NCBI GenBank assembly: GCA_030040035.1
Contig: JASHUJ010000050.1
Coordinates: 1 to 5,589 of the forward strand
DNA from: Thermoplasmata archaeon
GTDB taxonomy: Archaea > Thermoplasmatota > Thermoplasmata > Lutacidiplasmatales > UBA184
Direction: 5' to 3'
Length of the DNA stretch: 5,589 nucleotides
A program made the position numbers and the translations under genes. The notes below the pieces were generated by a model, which did no database searches, was not told where the DNA came from, and saw only the letters and a program-made list of their open reading frames with translations. Positions within the stretch are counted from its first letter, which is position 1. Every line of letters begins with the position of its first letter. Of the stretch, positions 1 to 4,930 are shown one piece after another.

Positions 1-19
1 CCGCGGTCCGGCGAGCAGC

Positions 20-802
20 GTGCCCGCGGTGACGTTCGACCTTTGGCACACGCTGGTCTTTCTCGATCCCGCGTCGGAGGATCGCTACCTGGAGTCCCTG
101 ACCCGGACGGCGGTCGAGGCCCTGGCCCGTTGCCCGCCGCGCCCGGGCGCCCCGGACCTCGGACCGGAGGAGCTCGGAAAGGTCTTCGATCGCGCGCTCC
201 GTCGTGCCGTCGACGCCGCCGCCGCGGGGCGGACCGTGACCCCCGTCGAGCAATTCGAGGCCGCGGCTCGGGAGGCGGGCCGGGAACCTCGTCCCAAGGA
301 GTACATCGACCGACTGGAGCGGCTCATCCGCTCGACGCGATTTCTGCCCGCGCCGGGGGCCCTCGAAGTGCTGCGGGGCCTGGCCACCGGTGGGTACCGG
401 CTGGCCGTCATCTCGAACACGGTCGCCGAGCCGGGGCGTCTCTTCCGGGCGATGCTCGCGGACCTCGGCTTCGGGCGCTACGTGGGCGCGATGATCTTCA
501 GCGACGAGCACCCGTGGGCCAAGCCGGCGCCCGAGATCTTTCGGGCGGCCCTCCGAGAGCTCGGCGAGGTCCCTGAGCGATCGGTCCATGTGGGGGACGG
601 TTGGTCCGACCTGGAAGGCGCGAAGCGCGCGGGGTTCCGGGCCGGGGTCCTGTTCACCGGACTTCGCGAGTACGGCGCGCGGTACCGCTCGCTCAACTTC
701 GCGCCGGACTGGGACCGGCTCGCCGCGACGTACCGCATCGAGCGCCTCGACCAGGTGCCCGAGATCGTCCGGTCGCTACTGCCCCCACCGGGCGCCCCGT
801 AG
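20..802 (+). CDS. HAD-superfamily hydrolase (haloacid dehalogenase-like)
   Basis: A 260-residue cytoplasmic HAD-fold hydrolase, probably acting on a small phosphorylated substrate that cannot be named from sequence. All four HAD motifs are visible. Motif I is FDLWHT with the nucleophile Asp7. Motif II is VISNT with Ser132. Motif III is Lys168 in HPWAKPAPEIF. Motif IV is GDGWSD with Asp193 and Asp197. Residues about 15-110 are helical and should form the C1 cap. The second Asp of the usual DxDx(T/V) motif is Trp9, as in the FDLWGTL-type branch of the superfamily, so classical phosphatase acid/base chemistry is not assured. The GTG start places motif I at residue 7, the normal position. The frame stays open to the window edge and no Shine-Dalgarno is visible, so a start further upstream cannot be excluded. 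It converges on the next gene with a 19-nt gap. Family call is firm; substrate unknown. Confidence 0.9.
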   Translation: MPAVTFDLWHTLVFLDPASEDRYLESLTRTAVEALARCPPRPGAPDLGPEELGKVFDRALRRAVDAAAAGRTVTPVEQFEAAAREAGREPRPKEYIDRLERLIRSTRFLPAPGALEVLRGLATGGYRLAVISNTVAEPGRLFRAMLADLGFGRYVGAMIFSDEHPWAKPAPEIFRAALRELGEVPERSVHVGDGWSDLEGAKRAGFRAGVLFTGLREYGARYRSLNFAPDWDRLAATYRIERLDQVPEIVRSLLPPPGAP

Positions 803-821
803 GACGATCGGAGTTCCGGGC

Positions 822-1097
822 TCACTCCTCGCCCATGTGGCGAGGCTTCGGGATCACCTTCGGCTGCTCGGCGTCGGTCGGCATCCCGGTCTTCCCGACG
901 ACGATATCGCAGTCCCGCCAGCTCACGCCGACCGTCACTTTCGGGAACGCGACCTTGAGCGTGTAGTTGGCCAGCTTGCCCACGACGAGGCCCTGGGCCC
1001 CCACGACCAGGTTCGGGTTCATCACCGACAGGTCGCGGGTGAGGATGACCCGGGTCTCGCCGAACACGATCTTGGCGAGCTCCCCGCGGTCCTCCAT
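822..1097 (-). CDS. hypothetical protein, 91 aa, beta-rich
   Basis: I do not recognise this family. It is treated as a real gene because nearly every codon ends in G or C (the exceptions are one AAA, one GAT and one CCT), which matches its neighbours. The predicted protein is also a plausible compact soluble domain. Alternating hydrophobic stretches such as IVFGETRVILTRDL, GLVVGKLANYTLKVAF, KVTVGVSW and CDIVVGKTG suggest a small beta-barrel or sandwich of five or six strands, followed by a polar, proline-containing tail (about residues 72-91). It has one cysteine, no signal peptide and no membrane segment. The ATG at 1097 is chosen because a CTTATC box lies about 28 nt upstream, as expected for a leaderless archaeal transcript. 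The + strand is also open across this stretch, but those frames give arginine/proline-rich shadow protein. Confidence 0.72.
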   Translation of the reverse strand: MEDRGELAKIVFGETRVILTRDLSVMNPNLVVGAQGLVVGKLANYTLKVAFPKVTVGVSWRDCDIVVGKTGMPTDAEQPKVIPKPRHMGEE

Positions 1098-1120
1098 CGC
1101 CGCCGCGATGCGACCCGACG

Positions 1121-1129
1121 CCGATAAGG
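1121..1129 (-). promoter_or_regulatory. TATA-like box for the 91-aa gene
   Basis: On the minus strand this reads CCTTATCGG, an A/T island in GC-rich surroundings. Its centre is about 28 nt before the ATG at 1097, which would place the transcription start at or next to the start codon (a leaderless mRNA). The same TTATCGG core occurs at 3022-3028, before the ABC ATPase gene, at nearly the same distance from its ATG. Confidence 0.5.
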
Positions 1130-1137
1130 CTGCCCCA

Positions 1138-1188
1138 CTCGGTCGAACTCTCGCCGTTCTCGCGCAACCGGGTTATCCGTCGACCGAG
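1138..1188. repeat. 9-bp perfect inverted repeat in divergent promoter region
   Basis: CTCGGTCGA at 1138-1146 is the exact reverse complement of TCGACCGAG at 1180-1188; the two arms are 33 nt apart. They sit between the divergent starts of the 91-aa gene (1097) and the transporter gene (1249). The pair could be two half-sites for a regulator or an RNA stem, but a match of this length could also arise by chance in GC-rich DNA. Confidence 0.35.
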
Positions 1189-1215
1189 AGAGGCTTCGCC
1201 TTCCGAACTATGTGA

Positions 1216-1224
1216 TTTAAGTAG
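1216..1224 (+). promoter_or_regulatory. TATA box of the acetate transporter gene
   Basis: TTTAAGTAG is the strongest A/T-rich element upstream of the transporter gene. Using the usual archaeal spacing of about 25-28 nt from box centre to transcription start, initiation falls near 1246-1248. That is just before the ATG at 1249 and downstream of the in-frame GTG at 1234. The box therefore bears on which start codon is used. Confidence 0.6.
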
Positions 1225-1248
1225 CAGCACATCGTGAGCCGCTCTAGC

Positions 1249-1956
1249 ATGCCAGCGTCTGCGGAGACGATGGAAACGGCCGGGGGGATGAAAGAGGCTC
1301 CTCCGAAAATGGAGGAGAAACCCGAGTGGTGGGCGAGCCCCGCTGTGGTCGGGCTGATGGGTTTCGGGACGACGACGATGATCGCCGGCCTGACGAACCT
1401 GCCAGCCCCCTACAGCGCGGGATTCGCCAACAACTGGGTGGTCTTTGGGATGGCGATGGCGTTCGGAGGGACCGCGCAGTTCGCGGCGGGGTTGATCGCC
1501 CTCCGAAAGGGGAACATGTTCGCCGGGTCGGCGTTCATCGGATACGGTTCGTTCTGGTGGGCGTTCACCTTGATGCTCTACACCTTCGTGGGGCTCGCGC
1601 CCGGCGCCTCGGCCGGGACGGCGATCTACTACGGGATCGCGGCGTTTGCGTTCGTGTGGATGTTGTTCACGTTCACATTCTTGATCAACGCACCGAAGCA
1701 CGGATGGGGAGTCTTCATGGTCTTCCTGTTCCTGACCATCGCGTTCCTGCTCCTGACGGTGAAGTTCTGGAGCCTCGGGATGTCCGGGACGGGATCTCCG
1801 TTCTACATCGGGACGCTCCCGAACGGGACGTTCCAGACGGGCGCCGCGAACTGGGCGGTCGGCGGGGAGATCATCTTCGACGGCTTCCTCGCCTGGTACG
1901 TCGCGACGGCGGACCTGACGAACTGGAACTACGGGCGGAAGGTCCTGCCGTCGTAA
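1249..1956 (+). CDS. acetate/succinate uptake transporter, GPR1/FUN34/YaaH (AceTr, SatP-like) family
   Basis: Membrane transporter of 235 residues for acetate or a related small carboxylate such as succinate. Six hydrophobic helices lie near residues 30-50, 61-85, 91-118, 123-147, 153-173 and 201-223. Family landmarks are LMGFGTTT in helix 1, GGTAQFAAGL in helix 2, GYGSFWWAF in helix 3, GG.....G.LAWY in helix 6, and the C-terminal YGRKVLP, which matches the GRTVLP ending of bacterial SatP. The signature usually written NPAPLGL(M/S) reads SPAVVGLM here, a notable change. The loop between helices 5 and 6 is about 28 residues and rich in Gly, Ser and Thr. The charged 25-residue N-terminus is probably cytoplasmic. 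The in-frame GTG at 1234 would add five residues, but the TATA box at 1216-1224 favours the ATG at 1249. It appears monocistronic. Family call is strong; the actual substrate is inferred. Confidence 0.93.
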   Translation: MPASAETMETAGGMKEAPPKMEEKPEWWASPAVVGLMGFGTTTMIAGLTNLPAPYSAGFANNWVVFGMAMAFGGTAQFAAGLIALRKGNMFAGSAFIGYGSFWWAFTLMLYTFVGLAPGASAGTAIYYGIAAFAFVWMLFTFTFLINAPKHGWGVFMVFLFLTIAFLLLTVKFWSLGMSGTGSPFYIGTLPNGTFQTGAANWAVGGEIIFDGFLAWYVATADLTNWNYGRKVLPS

Positions 1957-1982
1957 GCGGGACGGACCCTTCCCCGGGCGAA

Positions 1983-2013
1983 CCCTTTCCTTTCCCTTCT
2001 TTTCTCTCCCCTC
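1983..2013 (+). terminator. pyrimidine-tract terminator after the transporter gene
   Basis: Thirty-one consecutive pyrimidines, including TTT, TTT and TTTT runs, begin 27 nt after the TAA of the transporter gene. Archaeal RNA polymerase terminates mainly on U-rich runs without needing a hairpin, so this is the likely 3' end of that mRNA. The C content is higher than in a classic terminator. Confidence 0.5.
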
Positions 2014-2077
2014 GGTAGCCGAGCCCGAGATCACACCGGACCCGCCCACCTACTTACGGGAGGGCGAGGGGCAATGG

Positions 2078-2096
2078 CCGAGGTCACGGACCTCGG
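2078..2096 (-). terminator. perfect hairpin just after the zinc-ribbon gene (possible terminator or 3' stabiliser)
   Basis: CCGAGGTC at 2078-2085 pairs perfectly with GACCTCGG at 2089-2096 across a three-base loop. It lies 12 nt past the stop codon of the minus-strand zinc-ribbon gene. No U-run follows it on the minus strand, so it may be a 3'-end stabilising stem or a protein-binding palindrome rather than an intrinsic terminator. Confidence 0.4.
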
Positions 2097-2108
2097 AGCG
2101 GCCCGCGC

Positions 2109-2804
2109 TCAGTCGTCGCGCCGGGGGCGGCGGCGTCGGTCCCGCCGTTCGTCGCTGTCGGAGTCGTCGTCCCGCGACCGACGGGACGCCCCCCCGTACG
2201 CGGGCCGGCGACGGTTCTGGAAGTAGGGACGCGAGCCTCCCCGTCCGCGATATCCCCCGCGATCGCCGGCGGGCCGGCCGCGGTAGCCGCCGGCGCCGCC
2301 CGAGTCTCGCCGAGGCGGGAGGGTGAAGCGGTTCCCGCACGAATCGCACTCGCCGACCAGCATCCCGTCCTCGCCCGTCGTGAAGCGGAGCGGGGCCCCG
2401 CACTTGCGGCACGGTCGGCTCCGTGACTCGAAGTCCGGCTCGGGCCGTCGCCCCTCGGGTCGCGGACCCCGGCGCTCCCGCGGGCCCCGCTCCCCCTCGG
2501 GTCGATAGACGGTCTGGGTCTCACAGTCCTCGCAGCGGACGATCAGCGCCCCCTCGCGGCCGGTCTGGATCTCGAGGGGTCCGCCGCAGGTGGGGCACTC
2601 GGGGCCGTCGCCCGCGACGACGACCGGCGCGCCGACTGGGGTCGCCGCCTCGGACTCGCTGCCTTCGGGCAAGTGACCGGTGAGCGTCGTCCCTTCGACG
2701 TACGCGAACTCTTTCGCGCACGACGGACACGTGCCCGATCGCAGCACGACCGCGCGTTCCGAGAACTCCATCTCGGCTCCACAGGACGGGCACGAAGTCG
2801 CCAT
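2109..2804 (-). CDS. triple zinc-ribbon protein with RG-rich disordered tail
   Basis: A 231-residue protein with three CX2C-X17-CX2C zinc ribbons: Cys5/8/26/29, Cys70/73/91/94 and Cys132/135/153/156. Each should bind one zinc ion. All three have exactly the same internal spacing, which points to duplication of one unit. Linkers of 40 and 37 residues are charged and low in complexity. Residues 169-205 are Gly/Arg/Tyr-rich with GGYRGR repeated at 172-177 and 183-188, like an RGG box. Residues 206-231 alternate Arg with Asp/Ser and end in RRRRPRRDD. The architecture suggests a cytoplasmic nucleic-acid-binding protein, most likely RNA-binding, but no specific role can be assigned. The frame stays open far upstream, yet the ATG at 2804 is right: the first ribbon starts at Cys5, the upstream frame is antisense to the ABC ATPase gene, and a CTAATCT box lies about 33 nt before it. 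It is divergent from the ABC operon. Confidence 0.88.
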   Translation of the reverse strand: MATSCPSCGAEMEFSERAVVLRSGTCPSCAKEFAYVEGTTLTGHLPEGSESEAATPVGAPVVVAGDGPECPTCGGPLEIQTGREGALIVRCEDCETQTVYRPEGERGPRERRGPRPEGRRPEPDFESRSRPCRKCGAPLRFTTGEDGMLVGECDSCGNRFTLPPRRDSGGAGGYRGRPAGDRGGYRGRGGSRPYFQNRRRPAYGGASRRSRDDDSDSDERRDRRRRPRRDD

Positions 2805-2833
2805 CGGATCGAACGTACCGAGTCGGCGAGCGC

Positions 2834-2840
2834 AGATTAG
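2834..2840 (-). promoter_or_regulatory. TATA-like box for the zinc-ribbon gene
   Basis: Minus-strand CTAATCT is centred about 33 nt before the ATG at 2804, giving a predicted leader of only a few bases. No Shine-Dalgarno precedes the ATG. This is a weaker match to an archaeal TATA box than those at 1216 or 2896. Confidence 0.4.
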
Positions 2841-2895
2841 CTCGAGCCACCGGATCCCGCGCCCCCGGGGTGACCGGATTGCCCCCGAACCCGGT

Positions 2896-2902
2896 CTATA
2901 TC
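2896..2902 (+). promoter_or_regulatory. orphan TATA box, CTATATC, in divergent intergenic region
   Basis: CTATATC stands out in a very GC-rich stretch. Its centre is 28 nt before an ATG at 2927, the spacing seen at the leaderless genes of this window. It could drive an unannotated short transcript or act as a second, upstream promoter for the ABC operon with a leader of about 127 nt. Read on the opposite strand (GATATAG), it could instead give the zinc-ribbon gene a leader of roughly 70 nt. Confidence 0.4.
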
Positions 2903-2969
2903 CGCGGCCCCCGGCTCCGACCGGCCATGCGCCCGCGGCGGAGTCCGGGCCGTACCGCTCGGCCCCACC

Positions 2970-2981
2970 GGTCGATCGACC
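2970..2981. promoter_or_regulatory. 12-bp perfect palindrome, possible operator
   Basis: GGTCGATCGACC is a perfect 12-bp palindrome located 72 nt before the ABC ATPase start codon, between the two TATA-like boxes at 2896 and 3022. Exporters of this type are often controlled by dimeric repressors such as TetR or PadR proteins, so an operator is plausible. No regulator gene is present in the window to support this. Confidence 0.35.
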
Positions 2982-3021
2982 CCTCGGGACGAGGAGTCCG
3001 GGGCCCGTTCGACACCGTACG

Positions 3022-3028
3022 TTATCGG
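3022..3028 (+). promoter_or_regulatory. TATA-like box of the ABC exporter operon
   Basis: TTATCGG is centred about 29 nt before the ATG at 3054, so the transcript would start within a few bases of the coding region. The same seven bases occur in the box of the 91-aa gene. Confidence 0.5.
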
Positions 3029-3053
3029 GCGCACGGATAGTGGGAAACGACTC

Positions 3054-4067
3054 ATGGTCGAATCGATCCACGTCGAGGGGCTCTCCAAGACCTACAACGG
3101 CACGGTCAAGGCCGTCGACAACATCTCGTTCGCCGTCAATCAGGGCGAGGCGTTCGGGTTCCTCGGCCCCAACGGCGCGGGGAAGACCACCACCGTGTCG
3201 GTGCTCACCGCCCAACTCGCGCCGACGGCCGGGCGAGCAACGGTCGACGGGATCGACGTCTTCCAGAACCCCATGGAGATCAAGCGACGGATCGGCCTCG
3301 TGTTCCAGGAGTCGACGGCCGACAGCGACCTGACCGGGCGGGAGAACCTCGAGCTCGCCGCGGCGCTGTTCGGCGTACCGCGAGCGGAGGTGCGGGCCCG
3401 CGTCGATTCCCTGCTCGAACGCATGCAGATCGGGGATGCCGCGGACCGGCTCGCGCGAACGTACTCGGGCGGCATGCGACGCCGCCTCGAGCTCGCCGTC
3501 GGCATCATCCACTCCCCCCGGGTCCTCTTCCTCGACGAACCGACGCTGGGGCTCGACCCCCAGGGACGCGCGGGGTTCTGGCGCTACGTCCAGGAACTCC
3601 GGAAGGACCACGGGATGACCGTCTTCGTCACGACGCACTACCTCGACGAGGCGGACCAGATCTGCGAGCGTCTCGCGATCATCGACCACGGGCATCTCGT
3701 CGCCACCGGTTCGCCCTCGGAGCTCAAGGACCGGCTGGGGGGCGACATCGTGACGATCCGGACGGCCCGCGTGGACCCGGCCGTGGAAGCCGCACTGAAG
3801 GCGGTCCCAGGAGTGGCGTCAGTCTCCCTCCAGGAGGACGCCTATCGGGTCAAGGCCCCGCGCGGCGAGCAACTGATCCCGGCGCTCGTGCAGGCGTGCA
3901 CGCAGGCCGGGGTCGCGTTGACTTCGGTTTCGTTGAAGCGCCCGAGCCTGGACGAGGTCTTCCTCGAGTTCACGGGCCGTGAGTACCGGGAGGACGGCGT
4001 GACGGCCACCGACCGCGCGGTGCGGATCGGGCAGGTGTCGCAGGCGTTCGGGAGGTCCCGGCGATGA
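3054..4067 (+). CDS. ABC transporter ATP-binding protein, DrrA/CcmA-type exporter
   Basis: A 337-residue cytoplasmic ATPase subunit that powers an ABC-2 exporter. All nucleotide-binding motifs are intact: Walker A GPNGAGKTT (38-46), Q-loop Gln85, signature YSGGMRRR from residue 137, Walker B VLFLDEP (157-163), D-loop GLD (166-168) and switch His195. After about residue 225 comes the extra C-terminal domain typical of the daunorubicin-resistance (DrrA) subfamily, ending with the conserved PSLDEVFLEFTGRE. About 20 less conserved residues follow. The ATG at 3054 gives the normal N-terminus (VEGLSKTY) and sits about 29 nt after a TTATC box with no convincing Shine-Dalgarno, suggesting a leaderless or near-leaderless mRNA. 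The stop codon overlaps the permease start. Members export drugs, lipids or polysaccharides; the cargo here is unknown. Confidence 0.96.
   Translation: MVESIHVEGLSKTYNGTVKAVDNISFAVNQGEAFGFLGPNGAGKTTTVSVLTAQLAPTAGRATVDGIDVFQNPMEIKRRIGLVFQESTADSDLTGRENLELAAALFGVPRAEVRARVDSLLERMQIGDAADRLARTYSGGMRRRLELAVGIIHSPRVLFLDEPTLGLDPQGRAGFWRYVQELRKDHGMTVFVTTHYLDEADQICERLAIIDHGHLVATGSPSELKDRLGGDIVTIRTARVDPAVEAALKAVPGVASVSLQEDAYRVKAPRGEQLIPALVQACTQAGVALTSVSLKRPSLDEVFLEFTGREYREDGVTATDRAVRIGQVSQAFGRSRR
4051..4056 (+). promoter_or_regulatory. Shine-Dalgarno of the ABC permease gene
   Basis: GGAGGT lies seven bases before the ATG at 4064, inside the end of the ATPase gene. It fixes the permease start and allows independent ribosome loading within the operon. 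It is the only convincing ribosome-binding site seen in the window. Confidence 0.75.
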
Positions 4068-4909
4068 TGCGGGAGCTCGGCGCGCTCACCCGGCGCGAGC
4101 TCCTGCGGATCGCCCGCAATCCGCAGGCGATCGTGACCTCGCTGTTGTTGCCGATCCTTTACCTCGTCCTCTTCGGCCAGGCGTTCAACCTCAACAACAT
4201 CACGAAGCTCAGCCCGTACCCGATCCCGCCGACGGTCTTCCTGCAGCTCTACCGCGGCGCCCCGTCGTACTTCTCCTACTTCGCCGCCGGGATGACCGGG
4301 TTCGTCGCGGTGACCGCGACCCTGTTCGTCGGCGCGAACGTGATCTTCGACCGGCTCTTCGGCACGCTGAAGCGGACCTCCGCCTCGCCGGCCACCCCGA
4401 CCGTCATCTTCGGGGCCCGGCTGATCGCGGGCTCCGTCCAGCCGATCTGCCTTGCCTTCCTGGTCCTCGGCCTCTCGCTGCTGCTCGGCCACGTCGGGCT
4501 GAGCGGCCTCGACGTGACCGCGTCGGTGAGTGCGCTCGGCGCCGTCGAGATCGTGGCGGCGATCGTGATCCTCTCCGTCATGTTCGCCTCCCTGTTCATC
4601 GCGATCGGCTTCAGCCTCGAGCAGCCCCAGACGTACTTCGCGATCGTCAACGCGATCAACCTGCCCGTGCTGCTGACCTCCGCGGCCCTCTACCCCTGGG
4701 GGATCCTGCCCGCCTGGCTGAAGAGCGTCGCCTCGTACAACCCGATCACGCTCGCGGTCAACGTCCTCCGCGAGAACCTGTTCGCCGGCGCCTCGGCGTA
4801 CTACCCGTACTCCGCGGGCGTCTACCTGCTCGGGCTGTTCGGCTGGGCGCTCGCGATGTTCATCCTGGCGGTGCTCCTCGCGCGGCGGGCGCTCGCCCCG
4901 CGGCACTGA
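4064..4909 (+). CDS. ABC-2 type permease, DrrB-like
   Basis: The 281-residue membrane subunit of the exporter powered by the preceding ATPase. Six hydrophobic segments lie near residues 22-42, 72-92, 117-141, 158-180, 191-212 and 251-274, the normal ABC-2 membrane fold and length. An N-terminal amphipathic stretch (TRRELLRIARNPQ) precedes the first helix. A loop after helix 2 with DRLFGTLKRTSASPATP (from residue 96) is the region that usually contacts the ATPase. The motif SYNPITLAVNVLRE near residue 224 is also typical of DrrB-like proteins. Translation starts at the ATG of an ATGA overlap with the ATPase stop codon, 7 nt after GGAGGT; a second ATG follows at once. The tight overlap implies coupled expression and a fixed partnership. 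Export substrate unknown. Confidence 0.95.
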   Translation: MMRELGALTRRELLRIARNPQAIVTSLLLPILYLVLFGQAFNLNNITKLSPYPIPPTVFLQLYRGAPSYFSYFAAGMTGFVAVTATLFVGANVIFDRLFGTLKRTSASPATPTVIFGARLIAGSVQPICLAFLVLGLSLLLGHVGLSGLDVTASVSALGAVEIVAAIVILSVMFASLFIAIGFSLEQPQTYFAIVNAINLPVLLTSAALYPWGILPAWLKSVASYNPITLAVNVLRENLFAGASAYYPYSAGVYLLGLFGWALAMFILAVLLARRALAPRH

Positions 4910-4930
4910 GCCGGGACCGACCCCGGGCCT

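Noticed and set aside
478..2049. Very long open frame on the minus strand opposite the HAD and transporter genes
   Set aside because: The predicted protein is low-complexity Arg/Gly/Pro/Glu sequence with no domain. Stop codons are rare on both strands in DNA this GC-rich, and the frame is antisense to two well-supported genes.
2074..2226. 50-codon + strand frame with a GAGGGG element before its ATG
   Set aside because: It is antisense to the 3' end of the zinc-ribbon gene, is dominated by Arg and Ser, and its possible box (ACTTACGG) is too close to the ATG for a leaderless start.
2883..2896. GGGTTCGGGGGC on the minus strand as a possible tRNA T-arm
   Set aside because: No matching acceptor stem, anticodon arm or D-arm could be found around it.
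2805..3695. Upstream extension of the zinc-ribbon frame to a start at 3695
   Set aside because: The extension is antisense to the ABC ATPase gene and crosses its promoter region. The first zinc ribbon begins right after the ATG at 2804.
3842..4906. Long minus-strand frame opposite the ABC permease
   Set aside because: It encodes Arg/Glu/Asp/Gln-rich shadow sequence created by the codon pattern of the permease, with no recognisable domain.
4911..4926. CCGGG/CCCGG stem between the convergent permease and COG4280-like genes as a bidirectional terminator
   Set aside because: Only five base pairs with no U-run on either strand; expected by chance in such GC-rich DNA.
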